Positions 14,466-22,895 of a stretch of 25,140 nt of DNA are shown piece after piece; position 1 is the first letter of the stretch, and every line of letters begins with the position of its first letter. The stretch is from Acidobacteria bacterium CG_4_9_14_3_um_filter_49_7 (GTDB lineage: Bacteria; Acidobacteriota; Holophagae; Thermotomaculales; Thermotomaculaceae). The stretch is taken from positions 1-25,140 of the forward strand of contig PFTO01000047.1 in NCBI GenBank assembly GCA_002789615.1. Direction: 5' to 3'. The notes beneath the pieces were generated by a model. That model did no database searches. It had not been told where the DNA came from and was given only the letters and a program-made list of their open reading frames with translations. The translations under genes were made by a program, and so were the position numbers.

Positions 14466-16259
14466 TTAGAAGAGACTTTTGAAAATCCGCCCAAATTCCG
14501 GGACAAATTTGCTGTTCATTTCTGCAATATAAGCCTCAATTGCCATTGATGTATCCATTTTCAATGTTTCAGCAGCAATCTTTCTACATATATCTGTGCT
14601 GACTGAGGACACAATCTTCTTAATCACAGGGATTGAGGACGGAGTCATACTGAATTCCCGAAGCCCAAGGCCTAACAAGAGAAGTGTAAAGCTCGGATTT
14701 CCAGCCATTTCTCCACACAGAGATACTCTGATATCATGCTCCGAACCGGCTTCAAAGATATCTCTCAGCACACGGATCAATCCCGGGTGAAGTGGTTGAT
14801 ACAGGTAATTTATTTCATCGTTTGTGCGGTCAATTGCAAGAAAATACTGGATTAAATCGTTCGTTCCGACACTAAGAAAATCGACTCGTTGAGCAAGAAG
14901 GTCCGGTATGGCTGCGGCAGAAGGGACTTCAATCATGATCCCTGTTTTGAGATTGTGGTTAAACGGTATACGCTCCGCATCTAATTCACTCTTAACTGTT
15001 TCGAGGAAATCCAAAACAGATTCCAATTCATCAGTGCCGCTTATCAGGGGAAACATGAGACGAACCTGGTCAGAAAGAGCAGAAGCCCGGAGAATTGCCC
15101 GGAGCTGTGTACGGAAAATATCCTTTCTTTTCATGCAAAACCGCACGGCCCTTAATCCAAGTACAGGATTCTGTTGAGAAAAAGTCTCGAGAACTTCGTG
15201 AAAGAACTTTTCCCCTCCCAGATCAAGGGTTCGAATTACAATTTCTCCTTTCACATTTTCGACCAAATTTTTGTAAACATCAAGATGCTGTTCCTCGGTA
15301 GGTAAGTTTGGTGCAACTGTCAGGAAAATAAATTCCGAGCGATAGAGCCCGATCCCGTCAGCGTTGAAGAATCTTGCTTTTTCTACCTCTTCCTCAAGCT
15401 CAATGTTTGCCAGTAGTGAGACAGGGACCCCATCAAGTGTCACCGAATTCAGGTCAGACAGGAGCTTCAGTTCGCTCATCAGTTGTACACGCATGTCATG
15501 CTTCTGTCTGTACTGGCTGATTTCCCTTTCCGTGGGTCTAATCAGCACCTGTCCTTCTACACCGTCCACAATTATCATGTCCCCTTCATCCGTATTCCTT
15601 GTCACATCGTGCAGACCGACTACAGCTGGCAAACCGAGTGCTTTCGCTATAATTGCGGTATGGGTCGTCTTCCCTCCGAGGTCCGTGGCAATTCCAACAA
15701 TATTTGGATTGGAAAGAAGCTTTAAATCAGATGGATGAATTACCTGAGCAACTAAAACGGTCGGCTCAGTAATTACGATCGAGTCAATTTCCTTCAATTT
15801 GTCCTTGTGCATCAGGTTATGAACGACTCTACTGGAAATGTCGTGAAGATCTTCTGTTTTATCTTTTAGATATGCATCATCAATACCTGAAAACTGTTTC
15901 AGAAGTTCATTCATGGTGGTGTTAAATGCATGTTCGGCATTGTGTTTGTGTTTCTTGATGTGTTCAATGGTCCTGTTCATGAGGAGCGTATCGTCCAAAA
16001 CCAGAAGATGAGCATCAAATATTGCCAGATTACTGGCGGACAATTTTTCTGACATGGACCTTTTGAGTTCCTCAATTTCCTGTTTTGTTGTTTTAACGGC
16101 CTGAAGAAACCGATCCAGCTCTGTCTGAATATCCTCTTCAAGGACACAATAAAAAGGTATCAATTCCCGAATTACCTGGCTGTTGTTTAGTAGAACAACT
16201 CTTCCCAGGCCCACGTCAGGGACAACACCGGTACCGCGCATGAGGGTCTCGGGACTCAT
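14466..16259 (-). CDS. ptsI: PTS enzyme I (phosphoenolpyruvate-protein phosphotransferase)
   Basis: The protein has 597 residues. It takes phosphate from phosphoenolpyruvate and passes it to HPr. The swivelling domain has the active H200 in GGKTTHTAIIAKALGLPAVVG. The C-terminal PEP-binding barrel shows LYRSEFIFL, RTLDLGGEKF, LGLRAVRFC, the EVPSAA and VGTNDLIQYF segments, and the catalytic cysteine in SLCGEMAGNP. It lacks the N-terminal GAF domain of EI-Ntr (PtsP), so it is an ordinary EI. It starts three bases after the ptsH stop, with AAGGGG upstream. It is the last gene of the tightly packed string, and the only route in this window for feeding phosphate into HPr and the two EIIA proteins. 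Confidence 0.96.
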   Translation of the reverse strand: MSPETLMRGTGVVPDVGLGRVVLLNNSQVIRELIPFYCVLEEDIQTELDRFLQAVKTTKQEIEELKRSMSEKLSASNLAIFDAHLLVLDDTLLMNRTIEHIKKHKHNAEHAFNTTMNELLKQFSGIDDAYLKDKTEDLHDISSRVVHNLMHKDKLKEIDSIVITEPTVLVAQVIHPSDLKLLSNPNIVGIATDLGGKTTHTAIIAKALGLPAVVGLHDVTRNTDEGDMIIVDGVEGQVLIRPTEREISQYRQKHDMRVQLMSELKLLSDLNSVTLDGVPVSLLANIELEEEVEKARFFNADGIGLYRSEFIFLTVAPNLPTEEQHLDVYKNLVENVKGEIVIRTLDLGGEKFFHEVLETFSQQNPVLGLRAVRFCMKRKDIFRTQLRAILRASALSDQVRLMFPLISGTDELESVLDFLETVKSELDAERIPFNHNLKTGIMIEVPSAAAIPDLLAQRVDFLSVGTNDLIQYFLAIDRTNDEINYLYQPLHPGLIRVLRDIFEAGSEHDIRVSLCGEMAGNPSFTLLLLGLGLREFSMTPSSIPVIKKIVSSVSTDICRKIAAETLKMDTSMAIEAYIAEMNSKFVPEFGRIFKSLF

Positions 16260-16262
16260 GGA

Positions 16263-16532
16263 TCATTCCCCTTCATCAAACTGTCTTTCAATCAAGGAAG
16301 CAATGGCAATCATGGCTTTTTCTTCATCCGGGCCCTGAATGATAAAATCGAGTTCTGTCCCAACGGGAGCGGCCAGCAATAGAACACTGAGGATGCTCTT
16401 TCCGTTTGCCTCCACGTTGTCTTTTGTAATCTTGATTTCAGATTTAAAAGTTTCTCCCAATTGAACCAGCTTGGCAGCGGCGCGAGCGTGAAGACCCAGT
16501 TTGTTGCCTAACTTAACTTTTTTTTCAATCAT
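16263..16532 (-). CDS. ptsH: Phosphocarrier protein HPr
   Basis: The protein has 89 residues. The site phosphorylated by enzyme I is H15 in LGLHARAAAKLV. S46 in NGKSILSVLLLAA is the residue phosphorylated by HPr kinase, and both the serine and its surrounding helix are well preserved. That agrees with the hprK gene two places upstream and says this HPr can receive both kinds of signal. It begins one base after the EIIA(Man) stop and is followed directly by ptsI. Confidence 0.96.
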   Translation of the reverse strand: MIEKKVKLGNKLGLHARAAAKLVQLGETFKSEIKITKDNVEANGKSILSVLLLAAPVGTELDFIIQGPDEEKAMIAIASLIERQFDEGE

Positions 16533-16533
16533 T

Positions 16534-16944
16534 TCATAGCCTCTTCATTGACAGAATATCGCTAACTTTGTAAATGTTTTTCTGCCCCTGCTGCTTTACC
16601 TTTTCTGCAAACTCTGACAAGTCGTTGAATATATTCATGGTTGTTATTGCTTTGATCAACATTGGCAGATTCACGCCTGTCACAATTTCAACATGAAAGT
16701 TTTTTGAAAGAGAAATCATGATATTAGTTGGAGTTCCACCAAACATATCTGTCAATACCAGTACGCCATCGCCCTGATCAAGCTTATTCAAAAGTTTCTC
16801 AATCCTACGGGTGGCAACGGTTGGGTCATCGTCCCATTGAATAGAGTATGCCCCAACATTGTCACGTTCACCTATGATCTTGAAGCAGGTCTTCATTATT
16901 TCATCAGCAAGGCTACCATGGGTCACAATCAGAATTCCAATCAT
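16534..16944 (-). CDS. PTS EIIA component, mannose family (ManX-like)
   Basis: This 136-residue single domain starts MIGILIVTHGSLADE, where H9 is the phosphorylation site, and continues with GVLVLTDMFGGTPTNIM, the hallmark of EIIA-Man, and TGVNLPML. In transport systems this domain passes phosphate to EIIB, but no EIIB, EIIC or EIID gene is seen here. In deltaproteobacteria a similar stand-alone EIIA sits in the rpoN-hprK neighbourhood and is thought to be regulatory. GAGAGGGA precedes the ATG. The gap to hprK is nine bases and to ptsH one base. Confidence 0.93.
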   Translation of the reverse strand: MIGILIVTHGSLADEIMKTCFKIIGERDNVGAYSIQWDDDPTVATRRIEKLLNKLDQGDGVLVLTDMFGGTPTNIMISLSKNFHVEIVTGVNLPMLIKAITTMNIFNDLSEFAEKVKQQGQKNIYKVSDILSMKRL

Positions 16945-16953
16945 TATTCCCTC

Positions 16954-17982
16954 TCAGTTCCCGGAAGGAAATTTCGTCCTCACGCGGGATGTAGAAAACT
17001 CCATCATCTGTTTTCTTGCCGCAACCTCAATCAGGTTCGCAATGCTTCTACCAGGTCCAACGGGAATCTGAATCAAAGGGATCTCGATTCCCAGATATGA
17101 TTTTATCAGATTCCTCTCCTCTATATCACCGGAATCGCCAGGCTCTCTGGCCAGAAATCTTCCAAGATCCTGGCTCGATAATCGACCGTTCCCTTGTTTT
17201 TTCATTTCGGCCTTCCATTCCGGCCAGTCCATAAGTTCTACGACTGCGTGCAGGTCCTTTTTCTTTCTGAGCGCCGCGATTCCATACAAGAGATCGACAT
17301 CAATTATACCCACGCCCCTGATCTCCATCCAGCCGCCTGCAAACTTGCGCGACACAGTGGCTGTGACGCCACCCTGGCGGTTTTTATACAGCAACGTACT
17401 GTCATCCGCTACAAGGCGGTGTCCCTTCATAATCAGGTCAAGGCAACACTCACTCTTTCCGATACCGCTCCGACCAAGGATTAAAATACCCACCCCGAAC
17501 AAGTCCATCATATTCCCATGGACTGTCTGAGTAGGAGCGGTTAACAGGTGAAATAACTCCAGCAACTTGTCTGTGAGTATTTTATCATTCATCTCGACAC
17601 CGATCAATGGTAAGCCTGCATTCTGGCACGCAGCGGACCACTTATCTGATATTGGCGCGTTTTCAGAAACAAAGACGCATGCAGCTTCAGCTTTCTTGAG
17701 ATGTTCGGCAACAAAGACAGGATCAAGGTTCGAACCGGACAATGAAACCAATTCTGAATCTGTTTCATTGAGATCATCCGGAACCATTATGATAATCGCA
17801 CCTGGAAGTGTTTTGTCAATTCCCCTTTCAAGCAGGTGTCTGAACCGATAAATTTCAATCGGAGCAGCGAGAAATATCTCATCAAGAGCTGGCACCTCAG
17901 TCAAATAATGGCAATGAATTGCCTCTACCGAGAAATTGAGGTTCGGATCCAATAGGTTCTTTAGTGAGAGTTTAGATTTCAT
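16954..17982 (-). CDS. hprK: HPr kinase/phosphorylase
   Basis: The protein has about 342 residues. It phosphorylates HPr at Ser46 with ATP or pyrophosphate and reverses the reaction when phosphate is high. The C-terminal catalytic half has the conserved VHGNMMDLFGVGILI with its histidine, the P-loop GRSGIGKSE, LVADD, the MEIRGVGIIDVDLLYG signature, and PVGPGRSIANLIEVAA near the end. The N-terminal HPrK_N domain covers the first 120 or so residues. I chose the ATG at 17982, which overlaps the ptsN stop by 11 bases; a TTG at 17997 would add five residues. Neither has a strong ribosome binding site, so coupling to ptsN is likely. Together with Ser46 in HPr it forms a complete regulatory pair. 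Confidence 0.94.
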   Translation of the reverse strand: MKSKLSLKNLLDPNLNFSVEAIHCHYLTEVPALDEIFLAAPIEIYRFRHLLERGIDKTLPGAIIIMVPDDLNETDSELVSLSGSNLDPVFVAEHLKKAEAACVFVSENAPISDKWSAACQNAGLPLIGVEMNDKILTDKLLELFHLLTAPTQTVHGNMMDLFGVGILILGRSGIGKSECCLDLIMKGHRLVADDSTLLYKNRQGGVTATVSRKFAGGWMEIRGVGIIDVDLLYGIAALRKKKDLHAVVELMDWPEWKAEMKKQGNGRLSSQDLGRFLAREPGDSGDIEERNLIKSYLGIEIPLIQIPVGPGRSIANLIEVAARKQMMEFSTSRVRTKFPSGN

Positions 17983-18457
17983 ACTCGCATTCTTCAATGA
18001 TCCGGCGCAGCGCTTCCGGGTTCAGATAGTCCGAAATATTGGTGGACAGCCCATACTTGCTGATCATTCTTGAAATTGCTGCAAGCGCCGCAAGGTGGAT
18101 TGTACCGGATTTTTTCCGCGTAAGAACCGTAAAAATAAGAAATACCGAGTTCCCATCATGAGCATCAAACTCAATACCTTCAGAGGAGTATCCAACGAAT
18201 ATTGACATATCCGGCTCAATCATATCTGTCTTGCAATGGGGGATAGCAATACCATTGACAATTCCCGTGCTTCCGAGTTGTTCCCTTTTCAGTAATTGAT
18301 GGAAAACTTCAGAAGCGGCAATATCATCGGGTAGTATGGAAAGTGCCTTGGCCCGGTCTGTTATCTCACGAAGAACCTCCGTCTTTCCAGTCTGTTTAAG
18401 TTCAAAAATATTGTTTTCAGGTACGTAATCCCTAACGCACAGAAGAGTATGTGTCAT
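17972..18457 (-). CDS. ptsN: PTS EIIA-Ntr family protein
   Basis: The protein has 161 residues. This is the fructose/mannitol-type EIIA domain (PTS_EIIA_2). The phosphorylation site is H74 in GIAIPHCKT, preceded by REQLGSTGIVNG. The FLIFTVLTRKKSGTIHLAALAAISRM stretch is the other conserved part. It lacks any EIIB or EIIC partner and lies in the rpoN cluster, as the nitrogen-PTS regulator EIIA-Ntr does in proteobacteria. AGGGTGAGAG lies before the ATG. It starts 17 bases after hpf and overlaps hprK. A regulatory role in nitrogen, potassium or carbon balance is inferred from the family. Confidence 0.92.
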   Translation of the reverse strand: MTHTLLCVRDYVPENNIFELKQTGKTEVLREITDRAKALSILPDDIAASEVFHQLLKREQLGSTGIVNGIAIPHCKTDMIEPDMSIFVGYSSEGIEFDAHDGNSVFLIFTVLTRKKSGTIHLAALAAISRMISKYGLSTNISDYLNPEALRRIIEECEYEI

Positions 18458-18474
18458 GCTCTCACCCTGTCTGT

Positions 18475-19005
18475 CTACTGAAGGGAAACAATTCCCAACG
18501 TATTGTCGTCCTGGCGAAAGAGCACAGTCAATGCCTCGCCTGACTCGTGGTTACGAAAAATAACAAATGGGTTTGGACCATTTTCAAGTTCTAGAGCAGC
18601 TTCCTGCACCGTCATTGGTTTGAACCGGGTAAGGGAAAGAGACACGATTCTTGTACCTTTTTCTGCAAATGAATCATCGTTGCTTTCCATTGAACTCTCA
18701 ACTGAAACTCCGTCTTTTCGTTTTCTGGAAACTCTCGTTTTCAATTTCTTGGCCTGCCTCTCAATTTTATCGAGGGCGCTCCCTATGGACGCATACATAT
18801 CATTCGTTGTTTCCTTTGCCACAATTTTATCGGTGCCTGCTTTCACAATCACTTCCACAGTGTGTCGGTGCTTTTCAACAGACAGAGTTACGGAAACATC
18901 CAGGATATTGTCCACAAAACGGGAAATTTTCTTCATTTTATCAGTTGTAAATTGTTTCAAGGCGTCAGTTACTTCAGTTCCTCTGCCAGTAAATTCAATG
19001 TTCAT
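18475..19005 (-). CDS. hpf: Ribosome hibernation promoting factor, long form
   Basis: The protein has 176 residues. The N-terminal S30AE/sigma-54-modulation domain (1 to about 100: MNIEFTGRGTEVTDALKQF, then LSVEKHRHTVEV) binds the decoding region of the 30S subunit. A charged linker follows, then the C-terminal domain (about 120-176: RFKPMTVQEAALELENGPNPFVIF) found only in long HPF, which makes 100S ribosome dimers by itself. The frame could extend upstream to 19101, but a very strong AGGAGGAG at 19008-19015 and the family's MNIEF start fix it at 19005. The start lies inside the end of rpoN. Coexpression with rpoN is the common arrangement and the origin of the old name sigma-54 modulation protein. 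Confidence 0.95.
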   Translation of the reverse strand: MNIEFTGRGTEVTDALKQFTTDKMKKISRFVDNILDVSVTLSVEKHRHTVEVIVKAGTDKIVAKETTNDMYASIGSALDKIERQAKKLKTRVSRKRKDGVSVESSMESNDDSFAEKGTRIVSLSLTRFKPMTVQEAALELENGPNPFVIFRNHESGEALTVLFRQDDNTLGIVSLQ

Positions 19006-20470
19006 TGCTCCTCCTATAGATTTTTTTTCGTTCAGAAGACGATACGATTCCGAGTTCTTCCCTATACTTGGCAATTGTCCTTCTAGCAATATCAATTCCA
19101 TGGGCCTTCAATATGTTTGCTATCCCGGTATCACTATATGGTTTTTGTTGACTCTCCGTTTCCACAATCTTTTTGATTTTTTCCTTAACAGCAAGAGACG
19201 AAACATCCTCTCCATTTGTTGAAGTGATTCGGGCATTGAAAAAGAAGCGAAATTCAAACAATCCCCGTGGAGTATGCATGTATTTATTCTTAACCACTCT
19301 TGCCACTGTAGATTCATGCATACCAATATCCTCAGCAACTTCCCTTAAGGTTAACGGCCTCATCCTTTCAACACCATAGTCCAGAAATTCACGTTGGCGG
19401 GTTACAATGCTGCGCGCGACTTTCAAAATTGTGTGCTGGCGATTTTGAATGCTTCGAATAATCCAGATGGCGGATTTCAATTTCTCCTTCACATATCGTC
19501 TGGTTTCCTGTTGCTCAGGATTGAGTTTGCTTTTATTGGTGACAATCGCCGAATAACTTCGGTTAACGCGCAGGTGTGGAAGGCCATCGTCATTGAGCTG
19601 AATCTGGTATTCATCACCCACTCTATAAACAAAGACATCCGGTACGATGTACTGCGGACGGGACGTGCTGAATTTCCTTCCCGGTTTCGGCTCCAGCTTT
19701 CGGATAAACGCGATATAAACGGACAACTCATCTGAATCCAGTCCCAGATCTGTACAGATACTATTATATTTCTGATCTCCGATATCGTGCAGGTAGTGCT
19801 CGATTAATCGGCGAAGGATCTCGTCACTTTCAAATCCTAACTGCTTCACCTGCAACCACAGGCACTCTTCCAGGGACCGGGCCCCTACCCCGGTCGGGTC
19901 CAGATCCTGAATTGCCTCTATGGCTGATTGAACTGTTTCAGGTTTTGTTCCCATTTCTTCAGCAAACCATAAAATCAGATCATCCGCTTCAGGAGGCGAT
20001 TTTAAATAGCCGTCTTCGTCCAGATAACGGAGCAAACCTTTGGCAATTTCCAGAGTTTTGTCAGCCATGAGATTCATTTGCAGCTGCCATTCGAGGTGTT
20101 CATAGAGAGAAATAGGTTTTGAAACAAAATTCTCGTAAGAAAAATCATTGGCCTCTGATAAAGTTCTTGTTGATCGGGATGATGGAATGTATTGATCATC
20201 CACAGCATTCTTAAAGTATTCTTCAAGATCTAATTCATCAGAGTGAAAGTCGTCTTTCACCTCCTCATTATGTTCCTGAGGTGTCTGTTCCGCAATGCTG
20301 TCAGAAACAGAGACATCCTCCAGCAAGGGATTCGACACGAGCTCTTCACGAATCTCATCCTGAAGCTCAGGAACCGTCATCTGCAAAAGCTTTATCGCCT
20401 GCTGCAACGCAGGCGTTAAGGTGAGTTTTTGAGTGAGTTTTAGGTTGAGTTTCTGTTCAAAAAGAGCCAT
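18995..20470 (-). CDS. rpoN: RNA polymerase sigma-54 factor
   Basis: The protein has 491 residues. RpoN directs RNA polymerase to -24/-12 promoters and needs an AAA+ activator. Region I is visible as LTPALQQAIKLLQMTVPELQDEIREELVSNPLLED. An acidic region II follows (about 55-100), then the core-binding domain with DLDPTGVGARSLEECL. The helix-turn-helix is TLREVAEDIGMHESTVARVVKNKYM, and the RpoN box ARRTIAKYRE lies at 462-471. The length is normal. The start overlaps the lptB stop by one base (TGATG). No enhancer-binding activator is encoded in the window, so its regulon cannot be seen here. Confidence 0.97.
   Translation of the reverse strand: MALFEQKLNLKLTQKLTLTPALQQAIKLLQMTVPELQDEIREELVSNPLLEDVSVSDSIAEQTPQEHNEEVKDDFHSDELDLEEYFKNAVDDQYIPSSRSTRTLSEANDFSYENFVSKPISLYEHLEWQLQMNLMADKTLEIAKGLLRYLDEDGYLKSPPEADDLILWFAEEMGTKPETVQSAIEAIQDLDPTGVGARSLEECLWLQVKQLGFESDEILRRLIEHYLHDIGDQKYNSICTDLGLDSDELSVYIAFIRKLEPKPGRKFSTSRPQYIVPDVFVYRVGDEYQIQLNDDGLPHLRVNRSYSAIVTNKSKLNPEQQETRRYVKEKLKSAIWIIRSIQNRQHTILKVARSIVTRQREFLDYGVERMRPLTLREVAEDIGMHESTVARVVKNKYMHTPRGLFEFRFFFNARITSTNGEDVSSLAVKEKIKKIVETESQQKPYSDTGIANILKAHGIDIARRTIAKYREELGIVSSSERKKIYRRSNEH
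19008..19015 (-). promoter_or_regulatory. Strong ribosome binding site fixing the hpf start
   Basis: On the minus strand AGGAGGAG lies two to nine bases before the ATG at 19005 and sits within the last codons of rpoN, which would help hpf be translated well despite the overlap. Confidence 0.75.
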
Positions 20471-21198
20471 CAGTTTAGTGTAAACTCCTTTCCAAGGTAA
20501 ACTTCCCGAATTAACGGATCATCTGCGATTTCAGCTGGACTTCCTTTTCTTAGCACCTCACCCCTTGATAATATATAGGCGTTATCCGTAATTCGCAACG
20601 TTTCCTGAATATTGTGATCGGTGATAATAATTCCAATTCCCTTTTCCCTGAGCTTCAGTATATTTTCCTGAAGTTCACTGATTGTGATCGGGTCAATTCC
20701 GGCAAAAGGTTCGTCCAGAAGAATAAAAAGGGGCTTGGCCGCAAGTGCCCGCGCAATTTCAACTCGACGCCTTTCTCCCCCTGAGAGCAGGGAACCCTTG
20801 ATATTTTCTACCCGCTTCAATCCGAATTCATCCAGAAGACTTTCCACTGTCGCATGGATTTCATCTTTTTTGAGGTCATCAAACTCCAATACAGCTTGAA
20901 TGTTCTGCCTGGCGGTAAGACCCCTGAAAATTGAAGGTTCCTGGGGGAGATAGCCAATTCCGTTGCGTGCCCGGATATACATCGGTTCCTGAGTTAATTC
21001 CTTTTCATCCAAAGTCACAGAACCTTCGTCGGGCGAAATGATGCCCGCAATCATATAAAATGTAGTACTTTTCCCTGCCCCGTTTGGTCCCAACAGTCCT
21101 ACAACACGACCTGATTCAATTTCAATTGACACATCCCGGACTACGGCTTTCCCACCGTATCTCTTTGTCAGATGATCCGTTTTTAACACATGGTTCAT
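20470..21198 (-). CDS. lptB: LPS export ABC transporter ATP-binding protein
   Basis: The protein has 242 residues. LptB powers extraction of lipopolysaccharide from the inner membrane with LptF and LptG. The Walker A motif is GLLGPNGAGKSTTFYMIAG (35-53), the Q-loop YLPQEPSIFRGLT, the signature LSGGERRRVEIARAL, the Walker B LFILLDEPFAGIDP and the H-loop ITDHN. The PQEPSIFRGLT form is specific to LptB among ABC ATPases. It overlaps the lptC/A-like gene upstream by four bases (ATGA) and rpoN by one. lptF and lptG are not in the window. Confidence 0.96.
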   Translation of the reverse strand: MNHVLKTDHLTKRYGGKAVVRDVSIEIESGRVVGLLGPNGAGKSTTFYMIAGIISPDEGSVTLDEKELTQEPMYIRARNGIGYLPQEPSIFRGLTARQNIQAVLEFDDLKKDEIHATVESLLDEFGLKRVENIKGSLLSGGERRRVEIARALAAKPLFILLDEPFAGIDPITISELQENILKLREKGIGIIITDHNIQETLRITDNAYILSRGEVLRKGSPAEIADDPLIREVYLGKEFTLN

Positions 21199-22895
21199 AA
21201 TGCCAGTTGTATCCTTACTTTTTTCTTGCCGCTGTACACGGAAATTCTACCGGTAATTGTAGATAAAGTCAATTTGCTCCCGGTGATACGATTTCCGTTC
21301 TTATCTGTTACCTCCGCGTTCCCCAGCATCAAAACAACATGTTGTTTCTTCATCACAATTAATAGGTCGGCACGGCCTTTTCTAATCTGCAGCCCGGAAA
21401 ACTTGGCGTCAAAAAAGATAGCCCCCCACTCATAGATATATGATTGCGGGGCTTTCACTGCCACTTCTTCCATGGTGGTCTGTACATTGCCAAAGAGATG
21501 TGCGAACCCACCTTCACTCCCTGTGGCATTTTCGGACGAGAGGGTCAGGGATTTTTCCCCCTTACCTCGCAATTGCGTCATCTGGTAATGATCGGTCGCA
21601 ATATATTCTTTATTCTGCACTTTCATCATCCCAGCGCTGGAGAATGACCGGCTATCTTCGTCCCAGATAATTGCATTCGTCAGCTGGATGGCATCACCTG
21701 CAATATGGGCAGAATCGGCAAGAAACTGGCGATGCCTCATTTCCCCGTGTATGTTTCCATTTATTTCAAAATTGCCATTTTGTTCGAGGACACCCTCATT
21801 TCCCGTGGCCCATCCGAATCCAGCTCTTCTAATCTCAGGAAGCCGGATATTCGTGTCTTTTGTTGAATGGGCACCCGAAATATCTGTACCTCGGAAGCTC
21901 GTGGCCATATGATGACCATTTGGAGCCATCGCATACAGTTTAGAGTTCAGGAGAGAGTATGAACCCTCACCGGTACTTACAAAGGTATCTTGTGATTGAA
22001 CAACGGACCAAGGGAAAGTCAATTTGTCATTTTTCAGAGTCGCACCTGGAAGATGAGTAACGCGTCCGCTTTCCTGAAGACATACCGGTGTTGGAAAGGT
22101 TCCATTCCACATTCCAGAGTTTCTCCAAAGAGTCGCTTCTGAAAATCTGGCAGTTGAATGAGGTGACAGGATGATTTCACCCCTGCCAACCAGGGAAAGT
22201 TGACCGGTCCTAGTATTCACGAATACGGCATCCCCTGTCGATTCAAATCCCATGTCCCCAGTTGTTCTCAATCGAACGCCCTTTACAAATGTAAGCGTCT
22301 CTTTCTTGAGGCTGGCGATACCGACTTCTCCCCGAATGAGAATGCCGTCCCTGGAATTATAGAATTGTGCGTGTTTTTTTGCGATCAATTCACTGTCAGC
22401 CATCTTCACAACATATCCCTGTCCTTTGAAAACACCATTATTCAGAATTGCCTGAAATGGGCCCGCTCCGGAAAGAATTCCATCTTTAAAGATGGCTGGG
22501 GGTGTAAATGATACCACGATGCCTTCCTGAGCAGAAGATAAGGAAATGGTGCCAAGAAGTAGAACAGCCTCCCCTTTCAATTCAGCTGATCGTGCTGTCA
22601 ATTTCCCCGTAATTCCCGCCATTTCCAACACGGGCAATGTCAGATTAACAATAGTCTCACTTTGAACAGCCTCTTTGAAATGAAGTGTCGCGTAAGACTT
22701 TCCGTTACGATACAGGATATGGATGCCGCTTTCCATTCGTGTACTGCCGGATTCTGCCGGCAGAGATTCTGTGCCTGAGACAGGCGTATTTACGGTTTGC
22801 TGCTTGCTCCCACGATTAATATTTCCAATCACAATGGCAATCAGAACCAACATGGCGGCCAGCAAAGATAGTTGGATTCTTCTTACTTTATTCAT
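21195..22895 (-). CDS. Large LptC/LptA-like LPS transport protein
   Basis: The protein has 566 residues, with one N-terminal membrane helix (about 8-25, IQLSLLAAMLVLIAIVIGN), so it is probably anchored in the inner membrane with the rest in the periplasm. The body is a long run of beta-strand units with little helix. Around 195-270 it reads like LptC (FVKGVRLRTTGDMGFE, then GDAVFVNTRTGQLSLVGRG). The last 110 residues (FAHLFGNVQTTMEEV, then ALMLGNAEVTDKNGNRITG-like strands ending GKKKVRIQLAL) read like the OstA fold of LptA. LptC is normally near 190 residues and LptA near 185, in separate genes at this place. I infer a fused or expanded LptC-LptA bridge. The order recJ-this-lptB-rpoN supports it. 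The start overlaps the recJ stop (ATGA). Confidence 0.75.
   Translation of the reverse strand: MNKVRRIQLSLLAAMLVLIAIVIGNINRGSKQQTVNTPVSGTESLPAESGSTRMESGIHILYRNGKSYATLHFKEAVQSETIVNLTLPVLEMAGITGKLTARSAELKGEAVLLLGTISLSSAQEGIVVSFTPPAIFKDGILSGAGPFQAILNNGVFKGQGYVVKMADSELIAKKHAQFYNSRDGILIRGEVGIASLKKETLTFVKGVRLRTTGDMGFESTGDAVFVNTRTGQLSLVGRGEIILSPHSTARFSEATLWRNSGMWNGTFPTPVCLQESGRVTHLPGATLKNDKLTFPWSVVQSQDTFVSTGEGSYSLLNSKLYAMAPNGHHMATSFRGTDISGAHSTKDTNIRLPEIRRAGFGWATGNEGVLEQNGNFEINGNIHGEMRHRQFLADSAHIAGDAIQLTNAIIWDEDSRSFSSAGMMKVQNKEYIATDHYQMTQLRGKGEKSLTLSSENATGSEGGFAHLFGNVQTTMEEVAVKAPQSYIYEWGAIFFDAKFSGLQIRKGRADLLIVMKKQHVVLMLGNAEVTDKNGNRITGSKLTLSTITGRISVYSGKKKVRIQLAL

Noticed and set aside
17720..17735. 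GGTTCGAACC-like string resembling a tRNA T-loop
   Set aside because: It lies inside hprK coding sequence and no acceptor, D or anticodon stems surround it.
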